DNA of 64,000 bases from Thiomonas arsenitoxydans (GTDB taxonomy: Bacteria; Pseudomonadota; Gammaproteobacteria; Burkholderiales; Burkholderiaceae_C): the NCBI RefSeq assembly GCF_000253115.1, contig NC_014145.1, forward strand, positions 1,302,001 to 1,366,000, in the 5' to 3' direction. Below, one piece after another: positions 8,543 to 20,022 of this stretch. Made by a program: the position numbers and the translations under genes. Each line of letters opens with the position of its first letter. Position 1 is the stretch's first letter. Under the pieces are notes generated by a model. It was not told the origin of the DNA and ran no database searches. It was given only the letters and a program-made list of their open reading frames with translations.

Positions 8543-9634
8543 TCAGTCGAACACTGGCGTTTCCACCCCGAGAACCTTGTGCAGTTTCGGGCTGGTGGTT
8601 GTGTATTGCAGGTGGATTTTTTTCTCCGGGAAGATGAAGGGCGCTGCGCCGAATGCGGCGAGGGCGGCTTCGTGGAAACCGGAGAGGATGAGTTTCTTTT
8701 TGCCGGGATAGGTGTTGATATCCCCCACTGCGAAAATGCCGGGTATGCTGGTCTGGAATTTTGCGGTGTCGACGACGAGTTGCTTGCGCTCGATTTCCAG
8801 CCCCCATTCCGCGATGGGGCCCAGTTTGGGAGACAGGCCGAAAAAGACGAGCAACATATCGAGCGGCAGGCGGCGAGTGATGCCGTCGTTGCCTGTGACC
8901 TTGATCATGTGCAGCTGACCCTCAGCGTTTTCTTCGTAGCCGCTGACTTGGCCGACGAGGAATTGCATCTCGTGCTGTTCGCAAAGGGCGTGCATTTGCG
9001 CGACGGATGCGGGGGCGGCGCGAAAGCCGTCGCGGCGATGAATGAGCGTGACGCTTTCCGGCTTGTTTTCGCTGGACTGAACGAAGTGCAGCGCCCAGTC
9101 GAGTGCCGAGTCGCCGCCGCCCACGATGACCAGGTTTTTGTTGGCGAACTGCGCCGGGTTGCGAACCCGGTAGAACAACTGGCTGCCTTCGAATTTACCG
9201 AGTCCGTCCACCTTGAGGGTGCGGGGCTGAAAAGAGCCCACCCCGGCGGCGATGAACACGGTTTTGGTAAGCAGCCGGGTGGATTTGGTGGTTTCCACGA
9301 GGAAGCGGCCATCGGCCTGGCGTTCCAGCACAGTGACTTCCTGCCCGAGGTGGAGGGTGGCGCCGAAGGGTTCGATCTGCTTGAGCAGGTTGTCGGTCAG
9401 CTCCTGCCCGGTACATACCGGCACGGCGGGAATGTCGTAAATCGGTTTGTCGGGGTAGAGTTCGACACATTGCCCGCCCGGGTGAGCCAGGGTGTCGATG
9501 ACGTGGGCCTTGATCTCCAGCAAGCCGAGCTCGAACACCTGGAACAGGCCGACCGGGCCCGCGCCGATGATGACGGCGTCCGTTTCAATGATGTCGGCCG
9601 CGACTGAAACGGGAGAGGCGTTGGATAGGTCCAT
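8543..9634 (-). CDS. Ferredoxin--NADP(+) reductase, thioredoxin-reductase-like type
   Basis: A 363-residue flavoprotein with an FAD-binding [16 protein letters not shown] near residue 20 and an NADPH-binding [12 protein letters not shown] midway. The C-terminal FAD segment is GIFAVGDI. It lacks the CxxC redox pair of true thioredoxin reductases, as expected for the FNR2 type that passes electrons between NADPH and ferredoxin. The start at 9634 follows the domain boundary; upstream in-frame sequence is not homologous. A ferredoxin gene lies just upstream on the same strand, a plausible partner. Confidence 0.88.
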   Translation of the reverse strand: MDLSNASPVSVAADIIETDAVIIGAGPVGLFQVFELGLLEIKAHVIDTLAHPGGQCVELYPDKPIYDIPAVPVCTGQELTDNLLKQIEPFGATLHLGQEVTVLERQADGRFLVETTKSTRLLTKTVFIAAGVGSFQPRTLKVDGLGKFEGSQLFYRVRNPAQFANKNLVIVGGGDSALDWALHFVQSSENKPESVTLIHRRDGFRAAPASVAQMHALCEQHEMQFLVGQVSGYEENAEGQLHMIKVTGNDGITRRLPLDMLLVFFGLSPKLGPIAEWGLEIERKQLVVDTAKFQTSIPGIFAVGDINTYPGKKKLILSGFHEAALAAFGAAPFIFPEKKIHLQYTTTSPKLHKVLGVETPVFD

Positions 9635-9707
9635 GCGAGAGGGTCTTGAGAAATAGATCAAGGCGGCAACACGGCCGCCGATGGAGTTAGAACGTGCGGT
9701 GAGCAGA

Positions 9708-10031
9708 TCAGCGCTGCAGGTATTGCAGCTTGTCGGGCTTGTCTTTCCACTCGTCCGCGTCATCGGGCGCGGCTTTGCGCTTGGTGATGCTGGGCCACTG
9801 GCGAGACAGTTCTGCGTTGAGCTTGATGAAAGCCTGCTGGTCGCCCGGCACATCTTCTTCGGCGTAGATGGCGTTGGCCGGACACTCAGGCACGCACACG
9901 GCGCAGTCAATGCATTCGTCGGGGTCGATGGCGAGGAAGTTGGGGCCTTCACGGAAGCAGTCCACCGGGCAGACGTCAACGCAGTCGGTGTATTTGCAGC
10001 GGATGCAGTTTTCAGTAACGACGAAAGTCAT
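9708..10031 (-). CDS. fdxA: Ferredoxin FdxA, [3Fe-4S][4Fe-4S] type
   Basis: The 107-residue protein starts [17 protein letters not shown], the hallmark of seven-iron FdxA ferredoxins. It continues with VDVCPVDCF and a second cluster motif [12 protein letters not shown], followed by the characteristic C-terminal extension. The ATG at 10031 is chosen because the family starts at this Met. It probably exchanges electrons with the reductase encoded 73 bases downstream. Confidence 0.95.
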   Translation of the reverse strand: MTFVVTENCIRCKYTDCVDVCPVDCFREGPNFLAIDPDECIDCAVCVPECPANAIYAEEDVPGDQQAFIKLNAELSRQWPSITKRKAAPDDADEWKDKPDKLQYLQR

Positions 10032-10130
10032 TTGCGGAACCGGATGTATCAAAGGGTCAAAATTTTAACTGGCGCGGCCAGGTCGGCTCTGCATCAGATC
10101 AAAACCCGGCTACCGCAGGGGTGAGCCCAT

Positions 10131-10170
10131 GAAAAAAACCACCGCGTCAGGCGGGCGGACGACGGTGGTT
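10131..10170 (-). terminator. Terminator downstream of the YeeE/YedE pair
   Basis: AACCACCG (10137-10144) and CGGTGGTT (10163-10170) form an 8-bp stem; on the minus strand it runs into seven T residues. It lies just after the stop of the gene at 10188. Confidence 0.7.
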
Positions 10171-10187
10171 GAGTGGCGGCAACGCGC

Positions 10188-10655
10188 TCAGGTTTTGCGC
10201 GAAGTCGCCGCGGCCAGCGGCACGGCCGGCGCACTGCGCGTGCGTTGGCCCATGCGCTGCCACAACTCGAAGCCGATCATGCCCGCGACCATGCTGCTGA
10301 AAAACAGCCACTCCTGCCAGGTCGAGGCGGCCAACGATGCGAGCGAGGGCCCCGGGCACAGGCCGGTCATGCCCCAGCCGATGCCGAAAATGGCACTGCC
10401 CAGAATGAGCTTTCCGGTGATGCCCCGGGTCGATGGAAAGGCGATTTTTTCGCCGACCAGAGATCGGGCGCGTCGTTGCGCCAGTTGCATGGGCACCAGT
10501 GCGACGACCACGGCAGTGACCATGACGAGAATCAGGCTCGGGTCCCAAGGGCCGGCGATGTCGAGAAAGGCAATGACCTTGGCGGGATCGGTCATGCCTG
10601 AAACAAGCAGGCCGATGCCAAACACGATGCCGCTGAGAAAGGCGAGGGTTTTCAT
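10188..10655 (-). CDS. YeeE/YedE family membrane protein, second half (PmpB-like)
   Basis: The 155-residue hydrophobic protein has about four membrane segments and the conserved cysteine block GMTGLCPGPSLAS. In YeeE/YedE sulfur transporters such Cys residues line the pore and relay thiosulfate or other sulfur species. It follows its partner by 3 bases, so the two probably form one heteromeric transporter corresponding to the halves of single-chain YeeE. The repressor and persulfide dioxygenase alongside support a role in moving sulfane-sulfur compounds across the inner membrane. Confidence 0.82.
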   Translation of the reverse strand: MKTLAFLSGIVFGIGLLVSGMTDPAKVIAFLDIAGPWDPSLILVMVTAVVVALVPMQLAQRRARSLVGEKIAFPSTRGITGKLILGSAIFGIGWGMTGLCPGPSLASLAASTWQEWLFFSSMVAGMIGFELWQRMGQRTRSAPAVPLAAATSRKT

Positions 10656-10658
10656 GGC

Positions 10659-11108
10659 TCAGGCCCCTCCGAGGATGTGGCGCATGACGAAGGTGGTCGC
10701 CATGCCCATGCCGATGAAGGTGCCCACTGCCGCCATCGAGCGCGGCGAAAACCGGGACAGCCCGCAGACGCCATGGCCGCTGGCGCAGCCCGAGCCCAGC
10801 CGGGTGCCGAAGCCCACAATCAATCCGCCGATCGCAATCACCGGCCACGACTCGCCGTAATGTGCGCCGGGCACCGGGCGGAACATCACCCAGATGAACG
10901 AAGCGGCGATCAGTCCGCCGAGAAACCACAGCCGCCATGGCGTGGGGCGTTTGGCCTGCAGGGCCTCGTTGATGGCGCCGCCGAAAATGCCGCTGATCCC
11001 GGCGATCTTGCCGCCGCCCAGCGCCATGGCGCCCGCTGCCGCGCCAATCAGCGCCCCGCCGAGAATGGCCGTGCCGGGCGTGAAATGCGCCCAATCGATG
11101 CTGAACAT
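10659..11108 (-). CDS. YeeE/YedE family membrane protein, first half (PmpA-like)
   Basis: A 149-residue integral membrane protein with glycine-rich helices (AILGGALIGAAAGAMALGGG). It carries the signature GSGCASGHGVCGLSR, the conserved Cys motif of the first half of YeeE-type sulfur transporters. It starts near the stop of the ArsR-type regulator (114-bp gap, same strand), so the three genes may be co-transcribed. The substrate is inferred, not shown. Confidence 0.85.
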   Translation of the reverse strand: MFSIDWAHFTPGTAILGGALIGAAAGAMALGGGKIAGISGIFGGAINEALQAKRPTPWRLWFLGGLIAASFIWVMFRPVPGAHYGESWPVIAIGGLIVGFGTRLGSGCASGHGVCGLSRFSPRSMAAVGTFIGMGMATTFVMRHILGGA

Positions 11109-11222
11109 TTGTCTCTCCTTCGTGACATGGGCATGTTTGTCTCTGGTTTTATTGACGCCAGCCAGTATTCTGGTCAGGCCGTTTGCCGTACCGCGCCGAC
11201 ATGCAAGCGTCGCGGTACCAAC

Positions 11223-11573
11223 TCATTTGCCAGGCGGTTCGTTGCCGCCGTGGCAGTAAATCTGATAGAGGGTCATCAGCACCGCGCTGGCTGCCGGGCT
11301 GGCCAGGCTGTAATACACCCGCTTGCCCTCGCGCCGCGTTTTCACCAAGCCTTGCGCACGCAGCACGGTGAGCTGCTGCGAGAGCGTGGGCTGGCTGACG
11401 TCGCAGGCCACCTCCAGGTCGCTGACGCAGATCTCCCCGCGGTTGATCTGACACAAAATGAGCAAACGGTCAGGATTGCCCAGGGTTTTCAACAAGGCGC
11501 CCGCCTGTTCCGAGTTGCGCCGCATGAGCTCGACGCTGGGAATCTCAAAATCTTGCGTGCTTGACATTGACAT
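11223..11573 (-). CDS. ArsR-family persulfide-sensing repressor (SqrR/BigR-like)
   Basis: A 116-residue winged-helix repressor with the recognition region VSQPTLSQQLTVLR and the wing GLVKTRREGKRVYYSL. Counting from the ATG at 11573, Cys41 (LLILC) and Cys107 (IYCHGG) fall at the numbers of the reactive pair in SqrR/BigR, which form a polysulfide bridge and release DNA when persulfides rise. An extra Cys49 and Cys57 are present. An alternative start at 11567 would shift the count by two. It is divergent from the persulfide dioxygenase gene and upstream of the sulfur transporter genes, the classical bigR arrangement. Confidence 0.85.
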   Translation of the reverse strand: MSMSSTQDFEIPSVELMRRNSEQAGALLKTLGNPDRLLILCQINRGEICVSDLEVACDVSQPTLSQQLTVLRAQGLVKTRREGKRVYYSLASPAASAVLMTLYQIYCHGGNEPPGK

Positions 11574-11599
11574 GGCTCACTCAATCAGGTAACTCCTAA

Positions 11600-11628
11600 T
11601 GGAAAAACAATATATTCTTTTCTATAGT
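11600..11628 (+). promoter_or_regulatory. Promoter and likely repressor operator for the dioxygenase gene
   Basis: TGGAAA (-35-like, 11600-11605) is followed after 17 bases by TATAGT (-10-like, 11623-11628). The spacer holds an AT-rich stretch AATATATTC, resembling the AT-rich operators of BigR-type repressors. Its position between the divergent repressor and dioxygenase genes would let the repressor control both. Confidence 0.5.
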
Positions 11629-11663
11629 GTTTCTGCAACGCATTCCGCCTAGGAGATACCCGT

Positions 11664-12530
11664 ATGAGTACGCAGACCCCCACCGTTCAGAGCTGGTTTC
11701 ACGCGCCCACCTTTACGGCGACCCATTGCATCATCGACCCCGAAACTCGCCACTGCGCAATTCTCGACAGCGTGCTCGACTTCGATTACGCCTCGGGTCG
11801 CACCAAAACCGACTTTGCCGACCAGATCGCCGCCTACGTGCGCGAGCAGGGGCTCACGGTGGACTGGCTGCTGGAAAGCCATGCCCATGCCGACCATCTC
11901 TCCGCCGCGCCCTATCTCAAAAAGCTGTTCGGCGGCCAGATCGCGATTGGCGAACACATTCAGGACGTGCAGAAAGTGTTCAGCCAGGTGTTCAACGACA
12001 GCACCATGCCCACCGACGGTTCGCCCTTCGATCATCTGTTCAAGGACGGTGAGACCTTTGCCATTGGCAAGCTGCAAGCCCGGGTGATGCATACCCCCGG
12101 CCACACGCCCGCCTGCGTCACTTATCTCGTGGGCGACAGCGCCTTTGTCGGCGATACTCTGTTCATGCCCGACTACGGCACGGCGCGCTGCGACTTCCCG
12201 GGCGGAGACGCGCATGTGCTTTACCAATCGGTGCACAAGCTCTACAGCCTGCCGCCGCAGACCAAGCTCTACCTTTGCCACGACTACATGCCCGGCGGCC
12301 GCGACCCCATCTGGCAGACCACGGTGCAGGCCGAGCGTGAGGGCAATGTCCAGCTCAATGCCCAGACCACCGAGGAGGAGTTCGTCGCTTTCCGCAAAAA
12401 GCGCGACGCCACGCTGAACATGCCCGCGCTCATCCTGCCCTCGGTGCAGGTCAATGTGCGCGCCGGTGAAATGCCTAAACCCGAAGCCAACGGGGTCAGC
12501 TATCTCAAGCTGCCGGTGAACGCGCTGTAA
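11664..12530 (+). CDS. MBL-fold persulfide dioxygenase-like hydrolase (Blh/ETHE1-like)
   Basis: A 288-residue metallo-beta-lactamase-fold protein with the metal motif SHAHADH near residue 72, HTPGHTPACV with further His ligands, GDTLFMPDYGTARCDFPGG and a late CHDYMPGG. The DFPGG and RCD features are typical of Blh/ETHE1 persulfide dioxygenases, which oxidise glutathione persulfide to sulfite. No rhodanese domain is fused. It is divergent from the SqrR/BigR-type gene and presumably repressed by it. Confidence 0.87.
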   Translation: MSTQTPTVQSWFHAPTFTATHCIIDPETRHCAILDSVLDFDYASGRTKTDFADQIAAYVREQGLTVDWLLESHAHADHLSAAPYLKKLFGGQIAIGEHIQDVQKVFSQVFNDSTMPTDGSPFDHLFKDGETFAIGKLQARVMHTPGHTPACVTYLVGDSAFVGDTLFMPDYGTARCDFPGGDAHVLYQSVHKLYSLPPQTKLYLCHDYMPGGRDPIWQTTVQAEREGNVQLNAQTTEEEFVAFRKKRDATLNMPALILPSVQVNVRAGEMPKPEANGVSYLKLPVNAL

Positions 12531-12593
12531 ACCATGTCGGAGCGGGTCCGGGCTGGTTAGACTGCTGGGCTTTTGCCTGTCTTCTGATCCGTC

Positions 12594-14996
12594 ATGACCG
12601 CTGCCGATACCGCTTCCCAGAATCCGTATGCCAACCCGCAGGCCGCCGCTCGGCGGGTGCTGCAGGCGCTCAGCGCCGAACTGCAGCTCCCGGCGCAGCA
12701 GATTCAGTCGGCCATCGAATTGATGGATGGCGGGGCTACGGTGCCCTTCATTGCCCGCTATCGCAAAGAGGTGACGGGCGGCATGAGCGACGACCATTTG
12801 CGCACGCTGGAAGAGCGCCTGCTCTATCTGCGCGAACTCGAAGACCGCCGCGCCGTGGTGCTGCAGTCCATCGCCGAGCAGGGCAAGCTCACGCCCGAAC
12901 TGCAGGCCGCCATCAGCGCGACTGGGCAAAAGCAGGAACTCGAAGACCTTTATCTGCCCTACAAGCCGCGCCGCGTCACTCGGGCGCAAAAAGCCCGCGA
13001 GGCCGGGCTGGAGCCGCTGGCCGATCTGCTTTGGCTGCAGCCGCAGACCGATCCGCTGCAGGCGGCGGCTGGGTTCGTCCGCCCGCAGGACAGCACCGAG
13101 GCGGCAGATACCTCCACCCCGCAGTCTTGCCTCGACGGCGCCCGCGACATTCTGAGTGAACGCTGGGCCGAAGCCCCGGCGGTGGTCGCCCCGATGCGTG
13201 AATGGCTGTGGCAGACCGGCCACCTGATCAGCCAGTTGCGCGCCGGAAAAGAGCAAGAAGGCGCCAAATTCCGCGACTATTTCGACTACGCCGAGCCGCT
13301 GGACAAAGTGCCTTCGCACCGCGCCCTGGCCGTGTTGCGCGGGCGGGCGCAGGAGGTGCTCGATGCCCGCATCGACCTGCCGCCAATGCCCGAAGGCACG
13401 GTCGCACCGACGCTGGCTGCCCTGGCCGAGGGGCGTCTTGCCGTGCTGCTGGGCTGGAGCCATCAGGGCCGCGCCGCAGACGACTGGTTGCGCCGCGCGA
13501 TACAGTGGACCTGGAAGGTCAAACTCTCCCTCACGCTGGAACGCGAGTTGCTGTCGCGCCTGCGCGAACAATCCGAGGCGGTGGCCATCGATGTATTCGG
13601 TGCCAATTTGCGCGATCTGCTGCTGGCCGCCCCTGCCGGGCCGAAGGTGGTCATGGGACTCGACCCCGGCATTCGTACCGGGGTGAAAGTCGCCGTGGTC
13701 GACGCTACCGGAAAACTGCTCGATACCGCCACGGTTTACCCCTTCGAGCCGCGGCGCGACGTGCAAGGCGCACTCGCCACCCTGGCGGCGCTGGTGCAAC
13801 GCCACGGCGTGCAACTCATCTCCATTGGCAACGGCACCGCCAGCCGCGAAACCGATCTGCTCGCCGCCGAACTGCTGCGCAACGCCAACCAGCCCGGCTT
13901 GACCAAGCTCACGGTGAGCGAGGCCGGCGCCTCGGTGTATTCGGCCAGCAGTCTGGCCAGCCGCGAGTTTCCCGATCTGGACGTGAGCCTGCGCGGCGCG
14001 GTGTCCATCGCCCGCCGGGTGCAAGACCCGCTGGCCGAACTGGTGAAGATCGACCCCAAGAGCATCGGCGTCGGCCAGTATCAACATGACGTGAACCAGA
14101 CCGCGCTGTCGCGCAAGCTCGATGCCATCGTCGAAGACTGTGTGAACGCCGTCGGCGTCGACCTGAACACCGCCTCGGCGCCGCTGCTGGCCCGCGTGGC
14201 CGGCCTGAGCGCGCGCATTGCCGAGCAAATCGTGCTGCACCGCGACCAGACCGGCGCTTTCGCCAACCGCGAGGCACTCAAGACGGTGCGCGGCCTGGGC
14301 GACAAAACCTTCGAGCAGGCCGCAGGTTTTCTGCGCATCAACGGCGGCGACAACCCGCTGGATCGCACCGGCGTGCATCCTGAGAGCTATCCGCTGGTGG
14401 AAAAGGTGCTGGCTGCGGCAGGCCAGCCGATCAGCCTGTTGATGGGCAATCGCGATACGCTGCAGCGCCTGCGCCCCGAGCAGTTCGTGGACGACCGCTT
14501 CGGCGCGTTCACCGTGCGCGATGTGTTGGCCGAGCTGGAAAAACCCGGCCGCGATCCGCGCCCCGAATTCCGCACGGCCAAGCTGCTCGTCGGTGTGCAC
14601 GATATCAAGCAGCTCGAAGCGGGCATGCAGCTCGAAGGCACGGTTACCAATGTCACCGCGTTCGGCGCGTTCGTCGATCTGGGCGTGCATCAGGACGGGC
14701 TGGTGCATGTCTCACAAATGGCGCAGCGCTTCGTGAACGACGCCCGCGAGGTGGTCAAGACGGGCGACATCGTCAAGGTGCGTGTGGTTGAGGTGGATGT
14801 GGCGCGCAAGCGCATCGCGCTGTCGATGCGGCCGGCCGACCCGGCGCGCGATGCGGCGCGTCCGCAGGGCGGGCAGGGCCAGTCCCGTCCGCGTGAACGC
14901 CAGGAGGGCGGCCGCACGGGCAGCCATCGCGCGGGCGCTGCACCGTCCCCGCAGAACACCGCGATGGCGGCCGCCTTCGCCAAACTCAAGCGCTGA
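12594..14996 (+). CDS. tex: Tex family RNA-binding transcription accessory protein
   Basis: An 800-residue protein close to the length of E. coli YhgF. In order: a Tex N-terminal helical domain (VPFIARYRKEVTGGMSD near residue 43), a YqgF/RNase H-like domain starting at MGLDPGIRTGVKV near residue 352, helix-hairpin-helix motifs (LNTASAPLLARVAGL), and a C-terminal S1 RNA-binding domain at roughly residues 673-745 (GTVTNVTAFGAFVDLG). Tex proteins bind nucleic acid and affect transcription and stress tolerance. A Gly/Arg-rich tail follows the S1 domain. clpB lies 104 bases downstream behind its own heat-shock-like promoter. Confidence 0.95.
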   Translation: MTAADTASQNPYANPQAAARRVLQALSAELQLPAQQIQSAIELMDGGATVPFIARYRKEVTGGMSDDHLRTLEERLLYLRELEDRRAVVLQSIAEQGKLTPELQAAISATGQKQELEDLYLPYKPRRVTRAQKAREAGLEPLADLLWLQPQTDPLQAAAGFVRPQDSTEAADTSTPQSCLDGARDILSERWAEAPAVVAPMREWLWQTGHLISQLRAGKEQEGAKFRDYFDYAEPLDKVPSHRALAVLRGRAQEVLDARIDLPPMPEGTVAPTLAALAEGRLAVLLGWSHQGRAADDWLRRAIQWTWKVKLSLTLERELLSRLREQSEAVAIDVFGANLRDLLLAAPAGPKVVMGLDPGIRTGVKVAVVDATGKLLDTATVYPFEPRRDVQGALATLAALVQRHGVQLISIGNGTASRETDLLAAELLRNANQPGLTKLTVSEAGASVYSASSLASREFPDLDVSLRGAVSIARRVQDPLAELVKIDPKSIGVGQYQHDVNQTALSRKLDAIVEDCVNAVGVDLNTASAPLLARVAGLSARIAEQIVLHRDQTGAFANREALKTVRGLGDKTFEQAAGFLRINGGDNPLDRTGVHPESYPLVEKVLAAAGQPISLLMGNRDTLQRLRPEQFVDDRFGAFTVRDVLAELEKPGRDPRPEFRTAKLLVGVHDIKQLEAGMQLEGTVTNVTAFGAFVDLGVHQDGLVHVSQMAQRFVNDAREVVKTGDIVKVRVVEVDVARKRIALSMRPADPARDAARPQGGQGQSRPRERQEGGRTGSHRAGAAPSPQNTAMAAAFAKLKR

Positions 14997-15044
14997 GGAT
15001 GCGCCTGTTTGCCGTGTCAGATCAACTGACTTGACACCGTCGCG

Positions 15045-15073
15045 CTTGAAAATATCCTCCTGACGCCGTATCT
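15045..15073 (+). promoter_or_regulatory. Sigma32-type heat-shock promoter for clpB
   Basis: CTTGAAA (15045-15051), 14 bases, then CCGTATCT (15066-15073), against the sigma32 pattern CTTGAAA-N(11-16)-CCCCATNT. The -35 block is exact and the -10 block partly matches. It lies 28 bases before the clpB start, as expected for this chaperone. Confidence 0.7.
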
Positions 15074-15100
15074 ACAGGGCAGTTCAAGACGGAGGATTCC

Positions 15101-17686
<2,586 letters not shown>

Positions 17687-17722
17687 ACACCGGCCAGGGT
17701 GACCGGCTGAAGGGCGGAGCGT

Positions 17723-18679
17723 TCAGCTTTTCAGCCACTTGAGGAAATCGGCATAGGCCTTCGGGCTGCCGGCTTCCCATCCGGTGAGGCCCAGGGCTTT
17801 GTTGGCCCGCTCCGAAGCCGCGCCGAGCAAATCGGCGCGCACTTTGGCCACTGAGTCCTCCGGCACGCTTGGGGCGGCCAGCACTGCCCACATGGGCATG
17901 GGCTGATGCTGCAACAACACGCCGCCCTCGGCCAGCCACTGCTTAGAGACCACGGGGGTTACCACCCCGATGGCCGCGACGTGCATGTCGCGCATCAGAC
18001 CTGTGACCGCATTCTGCGTTTTGACGTGGACAACTTTGGGCAGCTGCTTGGCATGCCCCAGCCACAGCTTTTGCGCAATCATGTCCACCAGGCTACCCTT
18101 TTGCGGCGCAAGCAACACCGCCGACGGCGAACTCCACACCGCGTCGGGTGAGATGCAGGTCTCCGGCACAGCGGTGCTGAGCCCGAGCACGCTCAGACTG
18201 CCGCCGCCAACGAGAATTTTCCCGGCCTGATTGGGGCATTGCCGGGCGATCAGATCGGTGCCGAAGTGCATCGTGTCTTTGCCCACGGCAACCAGCTGCC
18301 AGCCCTTGGCCAGCAGGGCGGCGGTCAGGTTGGGCGGTTTGACAAAGGCAAAGCTGTAGCGGCTCTCGTCGGAACTCGCCTGCGCGGTCTTGAGGTCGAA
18401 GTTCGGCAACCACAAAACCTTGCGGTTGACCGCGTTGCTGACGACATCGCTGAGTGTCTGCCCGATGACATTCAGGGCTTGTTGGTTCTCAGCGGCCAGT
18501 CCAAACTGAAAGCCCATGAGCAAGGGCGCTGCGGATGCGACCGCAGGCGTCGGCGCGGCCTCGGCCTGGCGGGCCGCCAGGCCACCACAGAACAAGCTGA
18601 CCAGCAGCATGCCCACGGCGGCAAATGAGAGGATGGGGCGCGTTTGCCCTGGCTCTGTGTGCAGATGGGAAGAGAACAT
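17723..18679 (-). CDS. PhnD-like periplasmic substrate-binding protein
   Basis: A 318-residue exported protein with a signal peptide (hydrophobic FAAVGMLLVSLFCGGLAA, cleavage near AEA). It has the two-lobed pattern of phosphate/phosphite/phosphonate-type binding proteins: NVIGQTLSDVVSNAVNRKVLWL, then a central SPSAVLLAPQKGSLVDMIAQ. No ABC permease or ATPase genes adjoin it, so it may instead sense or bind a ligand. It is divergent from a SCO copper chaperone, but a functional link is not shown. The ligand is unknown. Confidence 0.6.
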   Translation of the reverse strand: MFSSHLHTEPGQTRPILSFAAVGMLLVSLFCGGLAARQAEAAPTPAVASAAPLLMGFQFGLAAENQQALNVIGQTLSDVVSNAVNRKVLWLPNFDLKTAQASSDESRYSFAFVKPPNLTAALLAKGWQLVAVGKDTMHFGTDLIARQCPNQAGKILVGGGSLSVLGLSTAVPETCISPDAVWSSPSAVLLAPQKGSLVDMIAQKLWLGHAKQLPKVVHVKTQNAVTGLMRDMHVAAIGVVTPVVSKQWLAEGGVLLQHQPMPMWAVLAAPSVPEDSVAKVRADLLGAASERANKALGLTGWEAGSPKAYADFLKWLKS

Positions 18680-18961
18680 GATGTGGTGGGGCCCCGTGGA
18701 CAGTCAGGCGACTTGTGAGCGGTGGATTGCACCGGGAAGTGGCGCAACGGGTCGCGCTTCGATGTCAATTCGCTGCTGTGTAATACATTGAATACATTGA
18801 ATGCGAAGCTCCACTTTACAGTTGGGCTGAGTTTGTCCGATCAGGAGTTTCCCTGGGGCTGACAGAATGTGAAGTCTGTGCGTGCATGTGTTTGCGCCGA
18901 ACTCGCACGATGTCGGCAGACTCCACCACAGCACAGAGACAAAGATCGGGAGCCTGGGGGA

Positions 18962-19588
18962 ATGGTTGCTTTCAAATGGATGTTGATGAGCGCGCTGGTT
19001 CTGGCGTTCTCAGGTTGCGCCCAGCAGCCGCATGAACAGAAATGGGCGATGGACTACATCGGTCCGAAAATCATGCAGCCGCTGCAATTCACCGATATGG
19101 CTTCGAGCAGCGGCAAGCTGGAGTCGTCCAAGGACTTTCTCGGCAAGGTGGTGGTGCTGTATTTCGGCTACACCCACTGCCCGGACGTCTGCCCGACCAC
19201 CATGGCGCACCTCGCCCGCGCCGAGCAACTTCTAGGGCCGCAGGGTAAGGACGTGCAGGTGATCTTCGTCACGGTCGATCCCAAGCGCGATACGCCGAAG
19301 GTGCTCGATGCCTATGTGCACGCTTTCATGTCCAGCGCCATCGGTCTGAGCGGCACCGTGGCGCAGACCAAAACGCTGGCGGGTCGCTATCACGTCAGCT
19401 ATTCCTACGGCAAGCCCGATGCGCATGGCAACTATGTGGTTAACCACAGTGCGGCGATCTATGTGTTCGGCCCCCACGGCAATGGCCGCTTGATCGGCAC
19501 CGAACTCACGTCGCCCGAAGGCATTGCCCACGATGTGCACCAGCTTCTTGCCGATGCGCACAAAAGCTGGTGGCAAAAGCTGGTTTGA
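18962..19588 (+). CDS. SCO1/SenC family copper chaperone lipoprotein (copy 1)
   Basis: A 208-residue thioredoxin-fold protein with a lipoprotein signal (LVLAFSGC) and the copper/redox motif CPDVC in GYTHCPDVCPTTM. A conserved VTVDPKRDT follows, and a late NHSAAIYVF supplies the His ligand. SCO proteins deliver copper to the CuA site of cytochrome oxidases or reduce its cysteines. The ATG at 18962 is chosen because the signal peptide starts there. A second SCO gene lies 430 bases downstream. Confidence 0.92.
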   Translation: MVAFKWMLMSALVLAFSGCAQQPHEQKWAMDYIGPKIMQPLQFTDMASSSGKLESSKDFLGKVVVLYFGYTHCPDVCPTTMAHLARAEQLLGPQGKDVQVIFVTVDPKRDTPKVLDAYVHAFMSSAIGLSGTVAQTKTLAGRYHVSYSYGKPDAHGNYVVNHSAAIYVFGPHGNGRLIGTELTSPEGIAHDVHQLLADAHKSWWQKLV

Positions 19589-19608
19589 CGGCGCTGATCT
19601 GACGGCGA

Positions 19609-19860
19609 TTAAGCGCTGCCGCCGCGTGCGAAGCCCTTGACCTGCAAGGGACGATGCGTGTCATTGACCACCATCACACGTTGTCCCGGCGGCAGGGCGG
19701 TGAGGGGCAATGCGTGATGATCGAGCGGGGCGATATGTAGCACGTTGATCGCCATCAGCGGCGCTTGAGGCGCGCTGGCCGCGTGAACCGTGAGTGCCGC
19801 GGTGGCCAGGGTGGTCAGCCCACCGGCCAGCAGGGCTTTGAGAAGGGCGCGCTTGGACAT
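19609..19860 (-). CDS. Small exported protein of unknown function between two SCO genes
   Basis: 83 residues with a clear signal peptide (KRALLKALLAGGLTTLATAAL, cleavage near AHAAS). The short mature part has a His-rich patch (HIAPLDHHALPL) and a VMVVNDTHRP segment. I do not recognise the family. It lies antisense between two SCO genes, so it ends facing copy 1 and starts divergently from copy 2. A periplasmic metal-related role is a guess from the histidines and context only. Confidence 0.5.
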   Translation of the reverse strand: MSKRALLKALLAGGLTTLATAALTVHAASAPQAPLMAINVLHIAPLDHHALPLTALPPGQRVMVVNDTHRPLQVKGFARGGSA

Positions 19861-20022
19861 GGCACACTCCAGATGCAGTCAGAGCGCTTTGGAGTGGCTG
19901 GGTGACGTTTGGTTGCGTCTTGCCTGGTAAAGAGTTGTGACGCGAGTTGTGACGCTCAGCCGAGCCCGGACGCGGCACAATGCGAGCCTGTTTGAAAACG
20001 AACGTTTTTTGCGAAATTCACC

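Noticed and set aside
11649..14708. 1019-codon open frame on the minus strand across the dioxygenase and tex genes
   Set aside because: It is antisense to two well-conserved genes. Its product is His/Gln/Arg-rich shadow sequence without domains, a common effect of GC-rich third codon positions.
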